Below, piece after piece: positions 1 through 7,805 of a DNA stretch of 13,866 nucleotides. Position 1 is the stretch's first letter; each line of letters begins with the position of its first letter. The DNA lies in NCBI GenBank assembly GCA_029939545.1, contig JAOZSS010000045.1:1-13866 (forward strand), written 5' to 3'. The DNA is from Kiritimatiellia bacterium. Lineage in GTDB: Bacteria > Verrucomicrobiota > Kiritimatiellia > UBA8416 > JABMPJ01. The notes under the pieces are model-generated. The model ran no database searches. It worked only from the letters and a program-made list of their open reading frames with translations, and had not been told where the DNA came from. The translations under genes were made by a program, and so were the position numbers.

Positions 1-11
1 CACCCTACACT

Positions 12-333
12 TCATCCCTTTCTTAGTTCCCACACTTTGTCCGATACGCTTAGACGGCTCAGTCTGTAACCGTTTGTCCAGCAAGCACTAAGCAGTTGGT
101 CTAACGTGGCTTGGAAGGATCTCGTCAATCCTCTTGCCGAGAAACGCTTCGGGTTTTCGATACAAGTCGCTCGCGTCCGGGGCATTGTAGTACAGGATCT
201 CTCCTTCTCGTGAGAGTCCAAACATCAGATCCGGCATGGCGGCAAGAACGGCCTTGTTACGGGCTTGGCCCGCCAGCAGTGCTTCTTTCGCTCTTCGTGC
301 TGTGGATGAAGGCTTTCTTGTTTTCTTGGTCAC
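12..333 (-). pseudogene. Frameshifted PAS-domain protein remnant
   Basis: Read on the minus strand, a GTG start at 333-331 has a GGAG Shine-Dalgarno sequence about 7 bases upstream. The product begins with a basic segment (VTKKTRKPSS) and a helix, then gives a clear PAS-domain first half: AAMPDLMFGLSREGEILYYN followed by LYRKPEAFLGKRIDEILP. That frame stops at 88-90, right after ILPSHVRPTA. The neighbouring frame continues with ATLDQLLSACWTNGY and RLSVSDKVWELRKG, which fits the helix and strand expected next in a PAS fold, and ends at 12-14. I infer a single frameshift near 105-120 in a former sensor protein, perhaps a histidine kinase, GGDEF or regulator input domain; no output domain is in the window. 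PAS domains bind small ligands or mediate signalling contacts. The gene is divergent from the glycogen operon. A sequencing error could also cause the break. Confidence 0.6.
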
Positions 334-432
334 AGTGCCGCTCCAGTTTGAATGGGCCTTGCCTGTAGACTTGAACGGTATGGGGAATTGTTTGCCTTGT
401 CGAGAATCTGATTCCGTTGTTTCCGAGCAGGC

Positions 433-461
433 TCGACCCTGACTTCCCCTTCCGCTATAAC
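433..461 (+). promoter_or_regulatory. Candidate promoter giving a leaderless mRNA for the debranching enzyme
   Basis: TCGACC at 433-438 (4 of 6 matches to TTGACA) is followed after 17 bases by TATAAC at 456-461 (5 of 6 matches to TATAAT). The start codon ATG lies at 468, only 6 bases beyond the -10 box, so transcription would begin at or next to the A of the ATG. No Shine-Dalgarno sequence precedes this ATG, which agrees with a leaderless transcript. The match is by eye and the -35 box is weak. Confidence 0.35.
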
Positions 462-467
462 TTCGCC

Positions 468-3400
468 ATGCCAGTAGCCCAGACTCCAAAACCTGGATCG
501 CGGTTTCGCTGTTTCAGGGGCGATACGATCACGTTTACTTTGACGTGTCATTCGGGGTATGAGGGAACGGCTTTTCTTCGCACGAATATCGGATGGGCGG
601 CGATTCGCCGGCAGGCGATCGTGTCGTTCGTCGAGGACCAGACCCCCGTGCTGGACCGCGACTGGCATGATGTACCGATGCGTCAGGTAGGGTCAGCGCA
701 ATGGGAGCTGTCGCTGGGACTCTGCGAGGTGGGCCGCTTCGAGGCCAAGCCCTACCTGCTGCACGGGCCGGGCCAGGAACCGGTATGGGATGATGGCGAC
801 AACGTGGTGATCAAGGTGGAGCCGGCCGAGACGGTCTGCGCCAACTCGGTCTACAGCGCGTTCGTACGCCAGTTCGGTCCCAATCGTCTGTCCGGGGCGG
901 TCTCCGGCGAGCAGAACACAGCGGCTGAGGCGTTGGACAAGGCCGGCTTTACGGTGATTCCGCGATCGGGGACGTTTCGTGACCTGATCGGGGAGCTCGA
1001 CCACATCATCGGCACACTCGGATTCCGCACCCTCCACCTGCTGCCTGTGCACCCGGTGCCCACGACCTATGCGCGCATGGGGCGGTTTGGGAGTCCGTTT
1101 GCGCCGCTCGATTTCATGGATGTCGATCCGGCCCTGGCCGAGTTCGATCGTCGGACCACGCCTCTGGAGCAGTATATTGAGCTGATTGACGCGATCCATG
1201 CGCGGGGTGGACGCTTGCTCATGGATATTCCCGCCAACCACACCGGTTGGGCCTCGCATCTCCAGAATGAGCATCCGGAATGGTTCGCCCGCCACCGCGA
1301 CAGCAGCTTCCGGTCGCCCGGCGCATGGGGCGTGACATGGGAGGATCTCTCTGAGCTCGACTATGGGGCTGGCCAGCCGCTATGGGAAGCCATGGCCGAT
1401 GTCTTCCTGCGCTGGTGCAGGTTCGGCGTCGATGGCTTCCGTTGTGATGCCGGTTACATGGTCCCCTATGACGTGTGGAACTACATCATATCCAAAGTGC
1501 GGACACAGTTCCCGAATACCATCTTTCTACTGGAGGGCCTTGGCGGGCCGCGTGCGTTGACCGAAGATCTCCTGGACGGCGCCAATATGAACTGGGCTTA
1601 CTCGGAGCTGTTTCAGAGCCACTCCGTGCGCCAGGTGGAGGCCGAGGTCATGGGCGGTGTGCGCATGGCGGACACGCGCGGGCTGATGGTGCACTACGCC
1701 GAAACGCACGACAATACGCGCATGGCGGCCTCCTCGCCCGCCTATGCCCGTATGCGAACGGCTCTGACGGCGTTGACGTCGGCCGAGGGGGCGTTCGGCA
1801 TCACGGCCGGCGTCGAGTGGTTCGCCACCGAACGCGTTGATGTACACGGCGCACCGTCACTGAACTGGGGCAGCGAGGACAACCAGGTGGCTGCGGTGAG
1901 CCGCCTCAACCATCTGCTGGCTTCGCACCCGGCCTTCGGCCCCGGGGCCGAGTTCCATTGGATCGCCCAACACGACTCGCACACTGTCGTGCTGATGCGG
2001 AGCGGTCGTGTCGGCGAGCGCGTCCTGGTGTTGGCGAACCTCGACTGTGACCATCCGCAGACCGTTCGTTGGCCCCGTTCGACCTTCGAGGTGGGCGATG
2101 GCGTGGTGGATCTGTTGTCCGGAAGCGCCGTGGTGCCGACCGAGGAGTCGGACCCCTATCGCGTTACGCTCGAACCAGCGGCCGTGCTGTGTCTTGGGCG
2201 TGAGACGTCGGAGGCCGACGATCGTTCCGGCGAACCATCGGCTGTCATCCGGCAGCGCGCCCGCGCGGCAGTGCTTGAGCTGCACACCGCCGTCACCGGA
2301 TGTGGTGATGTGGGCGACCTTGACATGGAGGCCGACGCCGAGCGCTACCTGGCAGATCCGGCGGCCTATTGGCGGGCGCTCTCCGGGCGCGGTTCTTTTG
2401 CCCTGACCACGTGGCAGTGGCCACAGGATTTGTCGCGCGATGTGATGTGGCCCGACGGTCATGCGTTGCTCGTGCAGTGCGCCCACCCGTTCCGCATCGA
2501 CCTCGAAGAGAGTGGGACCGTGACCCACCGGGCCCGCAGTTTTGAAGCTGACGGGGGGCACGTCGTGTTGGTGCCGCCTCGCACGGCGCCCGATGACGCC
2601 ATAGCCATTCGTTACGGTGTGCTGCGCCTCTGTGTGTATGACCCCGCAGGAACGCAGCGCGGCGAAGATACGCTTCTGTTGCTTCCCCCCGCGAGCCAAA
2701 CGCCGGACATTGTGGTCTCCGGTGTCGCCGCGGTTGAGCGCGGCTGCTACGCGCTCTGCACGAACGGTCGCGGTGCGATGGCCCAGGTGCGCGGCGCCTG
2801 GGGAGAGATCGAAAGCCAGTACGATGCGATCCTGGCCGGGAACTGCCATCCCGATTATCCGGTTGATCGACAGGTGATGCTGACACGTTGTCGCGTGTGG
2901 GTGGTCTACCAGGGGTATTACCAGGAGTTAGGTCGCACCTGTCTGCGCACCTTCGGGCAGCAGCCCGACGGCGACGTGCAGTGGCGTTTCGATGTGCCGG
3001 TAGGACGCGGAAAGGTCATGACGCTGGATGTGGCCCTGCGCATGTTGCGCGGCGAGAACGCTGTGCAGTTGACGTTTGCCCGGGGGGCGAACGGTGGGGA
3101 TGAAGATGCCCTGCAGGTGACCGAATCGGTGCGCCTGGTGATTCGTCCCGACGTGGAAGACCGTATCAACCATGGCAAGACGAAGGCCTTTGCCGGACCG
3201 GAAGCACACTGGCCGCGCGCGGTCGAACCCGCGCGCGAGGGCTTCCTGTTCCGTCCCGACCCCGGCCGCGCGCTGCGTGTGACCGTGACGGAGGGCCAGT
3301 TCCACTCGGAACCGGAGTGGATCTATATGGTACACCATCCACACGAAGCCGATCGCGGTCTGGAGGATGCGTCCGACCTGTTCAGTCCCGGGTATCTTGC

Positions 3401-4745
3401 CTGCGAGCTGGGCGGAGCGGGGTCCACTGTGCTCCATGCGGCCATTGAGGGTGATGTTTCGCTGTCCTCCGACCTCGTGTCGGGGAAGACGGAGATCTCT
3501 GCCTCCAGCGACGCGAGGTCGCTGGGGGGCGCGGATGTCGGCATGCTCCCGGGAGGCCTGCTCGCGGTATTGAGGCGGGCGATGGACGCCTATGTGGTGC
3601 GGCGCGACGATTCACTGACGGTGATTGCCGGCTACCCGTGGTTCCTGGATTGGGGGCGGGACACACTGATCTGCCTGCGCGGCATGATTGTGGCAGGGAT
3701 GCATGCGGAGTGCCGTGATATCTTGCGTCAGTTTGCGCGGTTCGAGAAACAGGGCACGCTGCCCAACATGATCCGCGGCGGAGATGACTCCGATCGCGAC
3801 ACCTCGGATGCGCCGCTCTGGTTTGTGGTCTCATGCGAGGACCTCCTGAACGCGGGTGATTCAACCCTCCTCGATATGGATTGCGACGGGCGGGCGCTCA
3901 GGGATGTGATTCGATCCATCGTCGCGCATTACCGCAAAGGCACGCCCAATGGGATTGCCATGGATGCCGACAGTGGGTTGGTGTTCAGTCCCTCCCACTA
4001 CACATGGATGGATACGAATCATCCGGCGGGCACCCCGCGCGAAGGCTATCCGGTTGAGATTCAAGCACTGTGGTATCGCGCCCTTTCGTTCCTGGCCCAG
4101 GTCGATGACGATGCTGACGTGGCGGCGCTGGCCGCCAAGGTGCAGGCCTCCATCTGCTCTTTCTATATTATAGACGATGGTGCGGGGCTCTCCGACTGTC
4201 TTCACGGGGGGGCCGACACCCCGGCGGCGAAGGCCGTGGCCGACGATCACGTGCGCTCCAACCAGCTCCTGGCCGTAACGCTTGGGGCTGTCACCGACGC
4301 TGACACCTGTATGGCCGTTCTGAATGCCTGCGAACAGCTCCTGGTTCCGGGCGCCATTCGCAGCCTGGCGGATCGTCCGGTCACGCACGCCCTGCCGGTC
4401 AGGCGCGACGGCGCGTTGCTCAACGATCCGCTGCATCCCTATCAAGGCCAGTACCGGGGGGATGAAGACACGCGGCGTAAACCGGCCTACCACAACGGCA
4501 CGGCCTGGACGTGGCCGTTCCCCTCTTACTGCGAAGCGCTGGTCCAGGTCCACGGACCCGCCGCCCGCGACACCGCGCTCGCGCTGCTGCGAAGCAGCGA
4601 GGTGCTGCTCAACCGGGGGTGCATCGGGCAGATTCCCGAGATCCTCGATGGCAATGCTCCACACGCCGACCGGGGCTGCGGTGCCCAGGCCTGGGGCGTG
4701 ACCGAGCTCTATCGCGTGCTTGCACTTCTGCAGCGAAATCCCTAG
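468..4745 (+). CDS. Bifunctional glycogen debranching enzyme: GH13 alpha-amylase-like half fused to GH133 amylo-alpha-1,6-glucosidase half
   Basis: A 1425-residue cytoplasmic enzyme expected to remove glycogen branches left after phosphorylase action. Residues about 1-135 form a beta-rich N-terminal region. Residues about 140-585 are a GH13 barrel with nucleophile D327 (GFRCDAG), acid/base E356 (FLLEGLGG) and H414-D415 (AETHDN). A GDE_N-like region follows (TNGRG at 765-769, then SQYDAILAGN and PVDRQVMLTR). Residues about 1035-1425 form the (alpha/alpha)6 GH133 domain: GYPWFLDWGRDT, GTLPNMIRGGDDSDRDTSDA with D1114 as likely general acid, and IGQIPEILDG with E1391 as likely base. The architecture and length recall eukaryotic AGL (about 1530 residues), where the first half is a 4-alpha-glucanotransferase; transferase activity here is inferred. 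ATG 468 is preferred to an in-frame TTG at 417, because the extra 17 residues look non-coding. It is the first gene of the operon. Confidence 0.88.
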   Translation: MPVAQTPKPGSRFRCFRGDTITFTLTCHSGYEGTAFLRTNIGWAAIRRQAIVSFVEDQTPVLDRDWHDVPMRQVGSAQWELSLGLCEVGRFEAKPYLLHGPGQEPVWDDGDNVVIKVEPAETVCANSVYSAFVRQFGPNRLSGAVSGEQNTAAEALDKAGFTVIPRSGTFRDLIGELDHIIGTLGFRTLHLLPVHPVPTTYARMGRFGSPFAPLDFMDVDPALAEFDRRTTPLEQYIELIDAIHARGGRLLMDIPANHTGWASHLQNEHPEWFARHRDSSFRSPGAWGVTWEDLSELDYGAGQPLWEAMADVFLRWCRFGVDGFRCDAGYMVPYDVWNYIISKVRTQFPNTIFLLEGLGGPRALTEDLLDGANMNWAYSELFQSHSVRQVEAEVMGGVRMADTRGLMVHYAETHDNTRMAASSPAYARMRTALTALTSAEGAFGITAGVEWFATERVDVHGAPSLNWGSEDNQVAAVSRLNHLLASHPAFGPGAEFHWIAQHDSHTVVLMRSGRVGERVLVLANLDCDHPQTVRWPRSTFEVGDGVVDLLSGSAVVPTEESDPYRVTLEPAAVLCLGRETSEADDRSGEPSAVIRQRARAAVLELHTAVTGCGDVGDLDMEADAERYLADPAAYWRALSGRGSFALTTWQWPQDLSRDVMWPDGHALLVQCAHPFRIDLEESGTVTHRARSFEADGGHVVLVPPRTAPDDAIAIRYGVLRLCVYDPAGTQRGEDTLLLLPPASQTPDIVVSGVAAVERGCYALCTNGRGAMAQVRGAWGEIESQYDAILAGNCHPDYPVDRQVMLTRCRVWVVYQGYYQELGRTCLRTFGQQPDGDVQWRFDVPVGRGKVMTLDVALRMLRGENAVQLTFARGANGGDEDALQVTESVRLVIRPDVEDRINHGKTKAFAGPEAHWPRAVEPAREGFLFRPDPGRALRVTVTEGQFHSEPEWIYMVHHPHEADRGLEDASDLFSPGYLACELGGAGSTVLHAAIEGDVSLSSDLVSGKTEISASSDARSLGGADVGMLPGGLLAVLRRAMDAYVVRRDDSLTVIAGYPWFLDWGRDTLICLRGMIVAGMHAECRDILRQFARFEKQGTLPNMIRGGDDSDRDTSDAPLWFVVSCEDLLNAGDSTLLDMDCDGRALRDVIRSIVAHYRKGTPNGIAMDADSGLVFSPSHYTWMDTNHPAGTPREGYPVEIQALWYRALSFLAQVDDDADVAALAAKVQASICSFYIIDDGAGLSDCLHGGADTPAAKAVADDHVRSNQLLAVTLGAVTDADTCMAVLNACEQLLVPGAIRSLADRPVTHALPVRRDGALLNDPLHPYQGQYRGDEDTRRKPAYHNGTAWTWPFPSYCEALVQVHGPAARDTALALLRSSEVLLNRGCIGQIPEILDGNAPHADRGCGAQAWGVTELYRVLALLQRNP

Positions 4746-4860
4746 AGTCGCTCCGAATTTTGGATGACCTGAAGTGTCTCCGAGCGCGACGGCATTTCCC
4801 ATGGGGAGAGCAGGGCGTGGCACGGGGACTCAATCAATACTATTTGGAGATAGTGCAGTC

Positions 4861-5133
4861 ATGGGTACACAGGCGAAGCGGCGACGCGTCAGGTTTCACA
4901 TCAGCGCGGACGAGGGTAGCAAGGTGTCGGTGGCAGGCACGTTTAATGGGTGGAATCCGGACAAGCATGTCCTCAAGCAGAAGGACGGCACGTTCGCACT
5001 GAACATACTCCTGGAGCCCGGCCAGTATCAGTATAAGTTTGTTGTGAATGGAATCTGGTGTGTCGATCCGGAACGATCGGACTGGACGGCGAACGAGTAC
5101 GGTTCGCTGAACAGCGTCGTCACTGTGGAATAG
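4861..5133 (+). CDS. Stand-alone CBM48 (AMPK-beta/isoamylase N-terminal type) glycogen-binding protein
   Basis: A 90-residue protein that is almost entirely one carbohydrate-binding module of the CBM48 family, as found in AMPK beta subunits and at the N-terminus of branching and debranching enzymes. Visible landmarks are VSVAGTFNGWNP (W31), LEPGQYQYKFVVNG and IWCVDP (W66); the two tryptophans are the usual glucan-stacking residues. A short basic start (TQAKRRRVRF) precedes the module. There is no catalytic domain, signal peptide or membrane segment. ATG 4861 is chosen because GGAGA at 4846-4850 lies 10 bases upstream; an in-frame GTG at 4774 would add 29 unconvincing residues. Its place between debranching enzyme and phosphorylase suggests an adaptor that binds glycogen or helps recruit enzymes to the granule. 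The fold call is solid; the role is inference. Confidence 0.85.
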   Translation: MGTQAKRRRVRFHISADEGSKVSVAGTFNGWNPDKHVLKQKDGTFALNILLEPGQYQYKFVVNGIWCVDPERSDWTANEYGSLNSVVTVE

Positions 5134-5140
5134 TCCTGCC

Positions 5141-5155
5141 CCCCGAAAAGCGGGG
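5141..5155 (+). other. Short intercistronic hairpin before glgP
   Basis: CCCCG at 5141-5145 and CGGGG at 5151-5155 can pair around an AAAAG loop in the 83-base gap between the CBM48 gene and glgP. There is no T-run after it, so it is not a typical intrinsic terminator. It could be an mRNA processing or stability element inside the operon, or chance in GC-rich DNA. Confidence 0.3.
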
Positions 5156-5216
5156 CGTGCCGGATCCTCCTCCATCCATGGACTTCGGCCAAGAAGCAGA
5201 AAGAGAGTTCTGTCCA

Positions 5217-7775
5217 ATGAAGAATATTCAACTTTTCAACGTAGCCCCGTCGGTGCCCAAAGAGGTCCGTTTTCTTGAAACCCTGGCTAACAACCTGTGG
5301 TGGTGCTGGTGTCCCGATGCCATAGAGCTGTTCCGACGCATCGATCCGACGCTGTGGACCGCGTGCAAACACAATCCCCTGAAGTTTTTCAGCGAGCTGC
5401 AACCTGAGCGGTTGGCGGATCTTCCGGCGGATGATGGGTTCATTGCGCACATGGAAGAGGTGCGTGAGCTGTTTGAGGCTCATGTTCTTAAGGACTGTAA
5501 GGGCGGAGAGACCTGCCCGGCGCGCGACGGCGTCGCCTACTTCTCGCTTGAGTTCGGGATCCATGAGAGCGTACGGCTCTACTCTGGCGGCCTGGGCTGC
5601 CTGGCCGGCGATCACCTGAAGTCGGCTTCCGATCTCAACCTGCCGCTTGTCGCGGTCGGTTTGATGTATCGCCAGGGCTACTTCCAGCAGTACCTCGATG
5701 AGGATGGTATGCAGCGCGAGTTCTATCCCGAGAGCGAAACGCATAACATGCCGCTGGTCAAGGTGTGCGATGGCGACAACAGCCCGATCCAGATCAGCGT
5801 GCCTCTGCCGGAAGGACAGCTGCGTGCCGAAATCTGGCGTCTTGACGTTGGACGTGTCCCGCTGTTTCTCCTGGATGCCAACATTCCGGCCAACCGGCCC
5901 GAGTTTCGCGGCATTACGGCGCAGCTCTACGGGGGCGACCAGGTGATGCGTATTCGCCAGGAGATGCTCTTGGGGGTCGGCGGGGTGCGCGCCCTGCTGG
6001 CGATGGATTTTGACCCCCACGTCTACCATCTCAACGAGGGCCACGCAGCCTTTCTCGGCCTCGGCCGTATTGCCCATCTCGTGCAGTCGCAGGGGCTCGA
6101 CACAAAGACCGCGTTCGAGGTGATGTCGCGAACGAACATCTTCACGACCCACACGCCGGTACCCGCGGGTAACGAGACCTTTCCGGTTGCGATGTTGCAG
6201 CCCTACTTCAAGGCGCTTGAGCCCGAGGTGGGTGTCCAGGCCACGGATGCCATCCGCATGGGACAGGCACCGGGGGCCGGGGCCGATGAACAGGTGTCGA
6301 TGACCATCCTCGGCATGCGTTGCGCACATTTCTACAACGCCGTCAGTAAGCTGCATGGCGTCGTGGCTCGCAAGATGTGGTCCTATCTCTGGCCCGATCT
6401 TCCGGTTGAAGAGGTGCCCATCGGGCATGTCACCAACGGTGTCCATATCTCGTCCTGGCTGGCCACGGATATCGCGGCGCTGTACGATCGCTACCTCGGT
6501 CGCGATTGGCGCGATCATCCCGGCGACAAGAAGGTGGTCAAGCGGATCGAGCGGATTCCTTCCGATGTGCTCTGGCGGACACATGAGCTCGGTCGCGCCC
6601 GCCTGGTGCGTGCGACGCGCGAGTATGGCGAACGGCAGTACAAGGCCCGCAATGCTACGCGCAAGCAGCTCGATGCCATAGCGGGGGTCTTCGACACCGA
6701 TGCGCTGACCATCGGGTTTGCACGTCGCTTCGCTTCCTACAAGCGCGCCACGCTGCTGCTAAAGCACCCGGAGCGCCTGGAGAAACTACTGACCGATGAA
6801 GAGCAGCCCATCCAGTTAGTTTTTGCCGGCAAGGCGCATCCCGCCGACCAGGCCGGCAAGAACCTGATCAAGGAGCTCATCGCCTTTTCACGCAAGCCAA
6901 CGGTGCGGCACAAAATTATCTTCCTGGAAAACTACGACATCCAGCTTGCGCGCTACATGGTCCAGGGCGTGGACGTATGGATGAACACGCCGCGTCGGCC
7001 ACAAGAGGCCAGCGGCACCTCGGGCATGAAAGCGGCCGCCAACGGCGGGCTGCACTGCAGCATCCTCGATGGCTGGTGGGATGAAGGGTATACTCCTGAC
7101 ACCGGTTGGGCCATCGGCGATCGCGAGGACTACGTCAACACCGATTACCAGGACCAAGTGGAGTCGCAGGCGCTCTACAATCTGCTCGAGAACGACATCA
7201 TCCCGACCTTCTACACGCGCACCACAGGCGATGTGCCCGAGCGGTGGGTGGAGATGATGAAGGCATCCATGAAAATGACGCTTGGATTCTTCACCACACA
7301 CCGTATGCTGGAGGAGTATCGCGATACTTATTACACTGTTGCACTCGGCGTGTACGACCGGCTGACGGCCGACGGAGCGAAGGAGGCGAAGGCCCTCGTG
7401 TCGCAGCGGAAACGGCTTGAGTCGTGCTGGGGCGGCGTCAGGATTGAGATGCCCGTGCCTGACCGCGATCTCGCCAGTCTACACGTGGGCGACACAGTTG
7501 TGGTAACCAGCGTTGTGGAACTGGGTGAGTTGACACCCGATGAGGTAGACGTAGAGGTCTACTACGGGATCGCCGATTCACATAACGAGATTGTAGAGAG
7601 TGAGCTCCGGAAAATGAACATGGCTGAGGAACAAGGCAACGGACGTTATGTCTATCGCCAGGAACTGCCGTGCGAGAGACCCGGACGCCATGGATTGACG
7701 GCACGGGTGGTTCCCAAAGGGTCCGACTGGTCGAGCACGGTGCCCGGCTACACCACTTGGGCCAACGGGACGTAA
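5217..7775 (+). CDS. glgP: Alpha-glucan (glycogen) phosphorylase, GT35, short DUF3417-type
   Basis: An 852-residue pyridoxal-phosphate enzyme that releases glucose-1-phosphate from the non-reducing ends of alpha-1,4-glucan. The N-terminus carries the DUF3417 region typical of this subfamily (VRFLETLANNLWWCWCPDA, about residues 10-110). The catalytic core includes EFGIHESVRLYSGGLGCLAG, HLNEGHAAFLGL, FTTHTPVPAGNETF, TNGVHISSW and GFARRFASYKRA. The cofactor site is EASGTSGMKAAANGG, with K605 as the Schiff-base lysine. The last roughly 110 residues form the beta-rich tail usual in this class. Length agrees with the bacterial/archaeal short type rather than the muscle type. ATG 5217 has a purine-rich AAGAGAG upstream at 5201-5207; an earlier ATG at 5178 is possible but lacks conserved sequence. 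It supplies limit dextrin to the debranching enzyme encoded upstream. Confidence 0.95.
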   Translation: MKNIQLFNVAPSVPKEVRFLETLANNLWWCWCPDAIELFRRIDPTLWTACKHNPLKFFSELQPERLADLPADDGFIAHMEEVRELFEAHVLKDCKGGETCPARDGVAYFSLEFGIHESVRLYSGGLGCLAGDHLKSASDLNLPLVAVGLMYRQGYFQQYLDEDGMQREFYPESETHNMPLVKVCDGDNSPIQISVPLPEGQLRAEIWRLDVGRVPLFLLDANIPANRPEFRGITAQLYGGDQVMRIRQEMLLGVGGVRALLAMDFDPHVYHLNEGHAAFLGLGRIAHLVQSQGLDTKTAFEVMSRTNIFTTHTPVPAGNETFPVAMLQPYFKALEPEVGVQATDAIRMGQAPGAGADEQVSMTILGMRCAHFYNAVSKLHGVVARKMWSYLWPDLPVEEVPIGHVTNGVHISSWLATDIAALYDRYLGRDWRDHPGDKKVVKRIERIPSDVLWRTHELGRARLVRATREYGERQYKARNATRKQLDAIAGVFDTDALTIGFARRFASYKRATLLLKHPERLEKLLTDEEQPIQLVFAGKAHPADQAGKNLIKELIAFSRKPTVRHKIIFLENYDIQLARYMVQGVDVWMNTPRRPQEASGTSGMKAAANGGLHCSILDGWWDEGYTPDTGWAIGDREDYVNTDYQDQVESQALYNLLENDIIPTFYTRTTGDVPERWVEMMKASMKMTLGFFTTHRMLEEYRDTYYTVALGVYDRLTADGAKEAKALVSQRKRLESCWGGVRIEMPVPDRDLASLHVGDTVVVTSVVELGELTPDEVDVEVYYGIADSHNEIVESELRKMNMAEEQGNGRYVYRQELPCERPGRHGLTARVVPKGSDWSSTVPGYTTWANGT

Positions 7776-7805
7776 GCCCCCGCATGCCAGAAGGGAAGGT
7801 AGACG

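Noticed and set aside
417..467. Seventeen-residue N-terminal extension of the debranching enzyme from TTG 417
   Set aside because: The residues (FPSRLDPDFPFRYNFA) look non-coding, no ribosome site precedes TTG, and the proposed promoter lies inside this stretch.
4747..4790. GTCGCTC and GAGCGCGAC as a terminator after the debranching gene
   Set aside because: The pairing needs a bulge, the loop is 28 bases, and no T-run follows.
4774..4860. Longer CBM48 protein from GTG 4774
   Set aside because: The extension shows no family character and GGAGA is correctly placed only for ATG 4861.
5028..6584. 518-codon open frame on the minus strand opposite glgP
   Set aside because: It mirrors the codon pattern of the real gene on the other strand, has no recognisable domains, and its composition is His/Arg-rich as expected for a shadow frame.
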